A DNA stretch of 64,000 bases from a bacterium D16-34 (GTDB taxonomy: Bacteria; Actinomycetota; Coriobacteriia; Coriobacteriales; Eggerthellaceae), in contig RAZB01000001.1 in NCBI GenBank assembly GCA_003612515.1, positions 531,265-595,264 on the forward strand, in the 5' to 3' direction. This document shows positions 60,468 to 64,000 of the stretch, piece by piece (the first letter of the stretch is position 1; each line of letters opens with the position of its first letter). Both the position numbers and the translations under genes were made by a program. The notes under the pieces were generated by a model. It saw only the letters and a program-made list of their open reading frames with translations, searched no databases and was not told the origin of the DNA.

Positions 60468-60725
60468 TGCGATTTTACGCTTCGTCATCTTGTATGCACG
60501 TTTATTCTTTGCAATCTTGCATACACCCTAGTTGCGCTTTTTGCCATTCTCAGCAGTTATTCGCCTTGGGTTTTGCTGAACGTCGCTATGCACTACCGAA
60601 TACGCTTGTGTTCATTTACTTAAAGACGCCGGCTTAGTCTGTCTCATGGTTGGTACAGGCTGAGACGGTGCAAATTCATACAATGTTGGACAGAGCGTGT
60701 AACCTCGAGGATAAAGGGGATGGTA
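60468..60725. other. Intergenic leader region of the lipoprotein gene
   Basis: About 260 bp without a gene. ATCTTG[TC]AT[GA]CAC occurs twice (60487 and 60514). I see no strong promoter. AAAGGGGA at 60715 is the ribosome site for ATG 60726. Confidence 0.45.
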
Positions 60726-61787
60726 ATGAAAAGAAAAGCATGTATGGCACTCTTTGTTTCGGTGCTTGTTTCGGGTGCACTTATCGGGCTTCCTGGATGC
60801 AGTTCAAACGCTGAGACAACAGAGCTTGCTCAAACCGGAAAGAGCCAGGAGGCGCCTAAAGTAACGGTTAACAAGACAGAATTAGCTGACCTCATTGAAG
60901 AGGCGAAAAAGGTAGAGACTAAAAACTATACGACCGCCTCTACTCAGGAGTTAAACGATGCTCTTGATGCAGCTAAAAAGATCAGCACAAACAGAGAGGC
61001 TACACAAGAGGAAGTAGACGAGGCGACGGCAAACTTGCAAAAAGCACTAGACGGTATCGTTTTGGCGGAACCTGATATGACAGAATTGTCTGCCTTGCTT
61101 GATGAGGCACAAGCAATCGATACGTCGCTATATAAAGAAGGCGTCGACAAACTCGAAGAAAGAATTGAGTCAGCACAAAAAACGCTTGATTCTGAAAGCC
61201 CAACTATTACGGAAGTAGAGCAAAAGACAGCCTGGCTTCAAAACGCAATTGATGAACTTGTTATGAAAGAGCAGCCAGTGCGTATTTCTGGTAGCGGCGA
61301 CGATATGATTGAGATTCCATCGTCAACCTTGTCCTTGCTTACCATTACCTACACCGGCCCTTCAAACTTTGTCGTTAAGTCCTTGACTGAATCTATGGAT
61401 TCAATTGATCTTATGGTAAACACCATCGGAGACTACCACGGCACTCTGCTTATGCTGACGAAAAACAACAAGAACCCGTATTATCTTGAAATCAATGCAA
61501 GTGGTAACTGGGATATTGATTTTCAGCCAATCGAATCAGCATCTGTTGCTGAAAACGGTGCAACGTTCAGTGGGGACGACGTCGTATTCTTGCCTGCTCA
61601 AGATGCAAAGAAGCTCAACATCAACTATTCTGGCGACCACAATTTTGTGGTGCGAGGGGCTTCGCTTTCAACCGGCAAACTTGATCTGCTCGTCAATGAG
61701 ATTGGGTCATATTCGGGCAGTGTGCCAAACAGATCATATGCAATGCTGCTCGTTGAATCGTCTGGCGAATGGTCGGTGTCGTGGTAA
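60726..61787 (+). CDS. FIVAR-containing lipoprotein with a duplicated C-terminal beta domain
   Basis: 353 residues. A lipoprotein signal with LPGC puts Cys near residue 25. Two FIVAR three-helix domains follow (about 48-110 and 116-178: KTELADLIEEAK and MTELSALLDEAQ). Two copies of a beta-rich unit come next (about 185-265 and 270-353), each reading GDD...L.I.Y.G..NFVV...D.LVN.IG.Y.G...LEI or LLVE..G.W. Outer-surface lipoprotein; FIVAR is common in cell-wall proteins that bind sugars or other surface ligands. Function unknown. Confidence 0.8.
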   Translation: MKRKACMALFVSVLVSGALIGLPGCSSNAETTELAQTGKSQEAPKVTVNKTELADLIEEAKKVETKNYTTASTQELNDALDAAKKISTNREATQEEVDEATANLQKALDGIVLAEPDMTELSALLDEAQAIDTSLYKEGVDKLEERIESAQKTLDSESPTITEVEQKTAWLQNAIDELVMKEQPVRISGSGDDMIEIPSSTLSLLTITYTGPSNFVVKSLTESMDSIDLMVNTIGDYHGTLLMLTKNNKNPYYLEINASGNWDIDFQPIESASVAENGATFSGDDVVFLPAQDAKKLNINYSGDHNFVVRGASLSTGKLDLLVNEIGSYSGSVPNRSYAMLLVESSGEWSVSW

Positions 61788-61847
61788 GAACAACGGCCGG
61801 CGATAGAGCAGGGTTATAGAGAGTTATTGGGCAGAAAGCCTGTAACA

Positions 61848-61873
61848 AAAAAGCAGCCTTCGGGCTGCTTTTT
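61848..61873. terminator. Bidirectional terminator with UUCG tetraloop
   Basis: Perfect 11-bp stem AAAAAGCAGCC / GGCTGCTTTTT with a C(TTCG)G loop. It serves both the + lipoprotein gene and the - tRNA gene, giving a T-run on either strand. Confidence 0.95.
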
Positions 61874-61918
61874 CATGGTTATGGCGAGTGACATATAAGC
61901 CAACGAATTCAAAAGAAA

Positions 61919-62002
61919 TGGTGCCCGGGGCGGGATTTGAACCCGCACACCTTTCGGCATCGGTTTTTGAGACCGACGTGTCTGCCGTTCCACCACCCGG
62001 GC
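61919..62002 (-). tRNA. tRNA-Leu (anticodon CAA)
   Basis: The minus strand folds as acceptor GCCCGGG / CCCGGGC with discriminator A and encoded CCA (61919-61921). The anticodon loop CTCAAAA gives CAA, which reads UUG. The variable region TGCCGAAAGGTG has a CC-GAAA-GG stem, shortish for a class II tRNA. The T-arm is GCGGG TTCAAAT CCCGC. Identity as Leu follows from the anticodon. Confidence 0.95.
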
Positions 62003-62012
62003 GCAAATGAGA

Positions 62013-62018
62013 AGTATA
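62013..62018 (-). promoter_or_regulatory. -10 box of the tRNA-Leu gene
   Basis: On the minus strand TATACT lies 11 bases before the tRNA 5' end. The -35 (TCGACG-like) is weak. Confidence 0.5.
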
Positions 62019-62155
62019 GCGGATAGGCAAGGATACGTCGAGGAAAAAGTTACAAGAATCCAAATTATGACCGCAAGTACTGTTAAATGCACGTAAATAG
62101 AAGTAAACTAGTAATATATGATAGACATGCATATATATAAAATGCGTGGAGGTCA

Positions 62156-62210
62156 TAACGAATGAGTTGTTGTTTATGAAACAAAATGATGACTAAATTA
62201 GCATTCGTTA
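62156..62210 (+). promoter_or_regulatory. Leader inverted repeat TAACGAATG...CATTCGTTA around a mini frame
   Basis: A perfect 9-bp inverted repeat, 62156-62164 and 62202-62210, lies between the tRNA and the dipeptidase. Its left arm contains the ATG of the five-codon frame at 62162. Confidence 0.5.
62162..62179 (+). CDS. Five-codon mini reading frame MSCCL with strong ribosome site
   Basis: GGAGG at 62148-62152 is nine bases before the ATG. The frame is ATG-Ser-Cys-Cys-Leu-stop. It lies in the AT-rich leader of the dipeptidase gene. Cys codons in a row would make it a candidate sensor of Cys supply. Coding status unproven. Confidence 0.35.
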   Translation: MSCCL

Positions 62211-62225
62211 AAAAGAGGTTTCATA

Positions 62226-62258
62226 ATGGACATTTATGGAGCGCCCAGCAAGAGCTAG
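62226..62258 (+). CDS. Ten-codon mini reading frame MDIYGAPSKS
   Basis: GAGG at 62215-62218 is seven bases before the ATG. It follows the right arm of the leader inverted repeat. It ends 70 bp before the dipeptidase start. It may be a second leader peptide or chance. Confidence 0.3.
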   Translation: MDIYGAPSKS

Positions 62259-62328
62259 CAGCAAGGACTCATCTTAACTGGCGCTTCTCATCCATTACAC
62301 ATCGCAGCCATAATTGTAGGTGAGCGCA

Positions 62329-63732
62329 ATGAAACAAGCAGAATTAACTACCAAAATCGATGAATACCTTGATCAGAACTGGAATTCAATAGTTGAGGAT
62401 ATTCGCACCTTAGTTGAAATCCCAAGTTTCGAAGAGCCTGAACTTGCTGCGCCTGGTGAACCATTCGGACCGGGCCCTGCTGCGGCGCTTGATAAGGCGT
62501 TAAGCATTGCTGCTGGCATGGGTTTTGATACCGCAAACGTTGATGGCTTTATGGGCTATGCAGATTTTCCGGGCAAAAGTGAAACCCAAGTTGGCATTAT
62601 CGGCCACTTAGATGTTGTGCCTGCAGGTCCCGGTTGGACGTTTCCTCCATTTAAGGTAACTGAAAAAGACGGTTATCTTATGGGGCGCGGCACGCTCGAC
62701 GACAAAGGTCCGGTCATGATTGCCCTCTATGCCATGAAGTTTTGGAAGGACCAAGGAGTAGAGTTTCCTTATACCCTCCGCTTTTTGTTTGGCGCAAATG
62801 AAGAAACCGATCTTCGCGATGTTGAATACTATCGCGAGCGTTTTGCTGATCCGGCCTTTTTGTTTACGCCTGATGCAGAGTTTCCAGTGTGCTATGGCGA
62901 AAAAGGCGGTTACAACGGAACAATTACTTCTGAGCCAATGCCTGACCGTGTCGTACTTGAGATGAAAGGTGGCGCAGCCACCAATGCTGTCCCTGGCGAA
63001 GCGGAGGCGACTATTCTCATCAACACTGATGATCTGCAGGGAACTGATAATATCACTCTCGAGCGTCTTGACGAGGATAGAGTTCGCATCTTCGCAAAGG
63101 GCAAAAGCGCTCATGCATCTATGCCAGAAACTGGCGTGAATGCAATTGCGCTCATCATTGATTATTTGCTGGAAAACAACATTGGTACGCCCAAAGAGCA
63201 AGATTGGTTCAAGTTTGAAAAAGCCTTGCTTGAAAACACAGACGGCAGTGGAGTTGGTCTTGCTACATCCGATGAGCACTTTGGTCCTTTGACCATCATC
63301 GGCGGAACGGTGGCAACTGAAAATGATTGCTTTGTGCAAACGGTCGATAGCCGTTACCCAACTTCAATTAGCGGTGATGAGATTCAGGCAATCTTGAGCG
63401 AGCAGGCTGACAAGGTTGGCGCTGGTGTGGAAAACACCATGTTATTGCCGCCGTTTTTGGTATCTCCTGAAAGCCCTGTTATCCAAGCTTTATTAAGTGC
63501 ATATAATGAAGCTACGGGACAAGATGCCAAGCCGTTTACTATTGGCGGTGGCACCTATGCTCGCGAATTTACCTCTGGTGCCAGCTTTGGTCCTGAGATG
63601 CCATGGATTGAGATTCCGGAGTGGGTTGGTGGAATGCATGGGCCTGATGAGGGCGTCAGCATTGATCTTTTGAAAGAAGCCTTCCGAATCTATGTCCTGA
63701 CTATTGATAAGTTAATGCAGCTCGATTTGTAG
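62329..63732 (+). CDS. M20 dipeptidase (Sapep/PepV family)
   Basis: 467 residues; ATG 62329 follows GTAGGTGAG. Metal ligands: H93 in GHLDVVP, D124 in GTLDDKGP, E158/E159 in NEETD, DAEFP, and a late His in GGMHGPDE. A lid domain insertion, as in PepV, contains VVLEMKGGAATNAVPGEAEA. It cleaves dipeptides in the cytoplasm, fitting an amino-acid-fermenting lifestyle. The leader region has two mini frames and an inverted repeat. Confidence 0.95.
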   Translation: MKQAELTTKIDEYLDQNWNSIVEDIRTLVEIPSFEEPELAAPGEPFGPGPAAALDKALSIAAGMGFDTANVDGFMGYADFPGKSETQVGIIGHLDVVPAGPGWTFPPFKVTEKDGYLMGRGTLDDKGPVMIALYAMKFWKDQGVEFPYTLRFLFGANEETDLRDVEYYRERFADPAFLFTPDAEFPVCYGEKGGYNGTITSEPMPDRVVLEMKGGAATNAVPGEAEATILINTDDLQGTDNITLERLDEDRVRIFAKGKSAHASMPETGVNAIALIIDYLLENNIGTPKEQDWFKFEKALLENTDGSGVGLATSDEHFGPLTIIGGTVATENDCFVQTVDSRYPTSISGDEIQAILSEQADKVGAGVENTMLLPPFLVSPESPVIQALLSAYNEATGQDAKPFTIGGGTYAREFTSGASFGPEMPWIEIPEWVGGMHGPDEGVSIDLLKEAFRIYVLTIDKLMQLDL

Positions 63733-63784
63733 CCTGTCTACTCGCGGTGCGGCGTGCTACCCCCGTGCGCTTGCATGACGCATG

Positions 63785-63824
63785 ACGCCCCGATGCACCT
63801 ATGCCATCGGGGCGTACTCTTTTT
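63785..63824 (+). terminator. Terminator of the dipeptidase gene
   Basis: Perfect 11-bp stem ACGCCCCGATG / CATCGGGGCGT, then ACTCTTTTTG. Confidence 0.9.
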
Positions 63825-63860
63825 GTAGGGGATATAAAGTGTCGCAATGGAGTAAATGAG

Positions 63861-63884
63861 GGTTATAGGACAAAAAACGTGTCC
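63861..63884 (+). promoter_or_regulatory. GGTTATAGGACAAAA motif with inverted GGACA...TGTCC
   Basis: The 15-mer is identical to that at 12141-12155. It continues into GGACAAAAAACGTGTCC (63868-63884), whose ends are an inverted repeat. Almost the same word recurs at 63958-63973. It may be an operator or a recurrent intergenic element. Confidence 0.5.
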
Positions 63885-63885
63885 A

Positions 63886-63921
63886 AAAAAGGGGTGTTGA
63901 TGCAGGTCAGCACCCCTTTTT
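63886..63921. terminator. Second, bidirectional terminator-type hairpin
   Basis: A 15-bp stem AAAAAGGGGTGTTGA / TCAGCACCCCTTTTT (one G-U) with TGCAGG loop. T-runs lie on both strands, so it may also end a leftward gene beyond the window. Confidence 0.8.
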
Positions 63922-63957
63922 AACCATCATTTTCTCTTTTTTTGAAAAAATCCACTC

Positions 63958-63973
63958 GGACAAAAAACGTGTC
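63958..63973 (+). repeat. Second copy of GGACAAAAAACGTGTC
   Basis: Sixteen bases identical to 63868-63883, 90 bp apart. The rest of the window to base 64000 shows no gene. Confidence 0.5.
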
Positions 63974-64000
63974 TAGTCTTGAAAGTTTTTCCTGTTGAGC

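Noticed and set aside
60487..60526. 27-bp tandem repeat ATCTTG[TC]AT[GA]CAC
   Set aside because: Only 13 bases match in two copies; too weak to list with the other arrays.

Overview
The window looks like chromosome from an anaerobic, host-associated actinomycete of the Coriobacteriia, most likely Eggerthellaceae. Three things point there: Tat-exported, heme-free fumarate-reductase-type flavoproteins, each facing a divergent multi-membrane LuxR-type regulator; very large sortase-anchored surface proteins; and moderate GC content, near 50% by eye. That GC would suit a Cryptobacterium-like member, but the genus is a guess. Nearly all genes are intact. I see no prophage, IS transposase, CRISPR array or rRNA operon. 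There is one tRNA.

Layout. 1-6069: the 3' part of a giant SdrD-type B-repeat protein ending in LPKTG. 6.6-11.2 kb: a membrane-anchored protein of unknown function and the first flavoprotein/LuxR pair. 11.4-17.1 kb: a response regulator, a short-loop histidine kinase and a two-gene FtsX-type ABC transporter, arranged like a BceRS-AB envelope-stress or detoxification module. 17.2-22.9 kb: an MFS transporter, a PAS hybrid kinase, a small charged protein and an XRE/membrane regulator. 23.3-34.1 kb: two more giant surface proteins, ending in LAPTG and LAKTG, with a PfkB sugar kinase between them. 34.1-34.9 kb: a gene-free, repeat-rich stretch. 34.9-41.8 kb: universal stress protein, an ATP-grasp-like enzyme, a YigZ protein, a membrane Ser/Thr kinase overlapping an acetamidase, a pyridoxal kinase and a small membrane protein. 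41.9-49.8 kb: a second hybrid kinase, serS, a two-gene operon containing a stand-alone cyanophycin-synthetase N-domain homologue, an aminotransferase and ddl. 49.8-52.4 kb: a PspA / TPM / PspA envelope-stress operon. 52.5-55.8 kb: the second LuxR/flavoprotein pair. 55.9-59.3 kb: YtxH, PRC-barrel, TVP38 and TM2 proteins. 59.5-63.7 kb: a class I aldolase, a FIVAR lipoprotein, tRNA-Leu(CAA) and a Sapep-type dipeptidase.

How it fits together. Most of the window serves the cell envelope: adhesins, envelope-stress sensing, peptidoglycan precursor synthesis and signalling. Two candidate respiratory flavoenzymes have dedicated regulators but no electron-donor partner nearby.

The most unusual DNA-level features are these. 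A roughly 129-bp dispersed element, with two direct and one inverted copy of a 27-28 nt arm, lies about 200 bp downstream of two of the three surface-protein genes, in opposite orientations. Many short degenerate tandem duplications (13-35 bp, each array with its own sequence) sit on or right beside stop codons. Candidate leaderless starts, small leader reading frames and varied sortase signals are also described.
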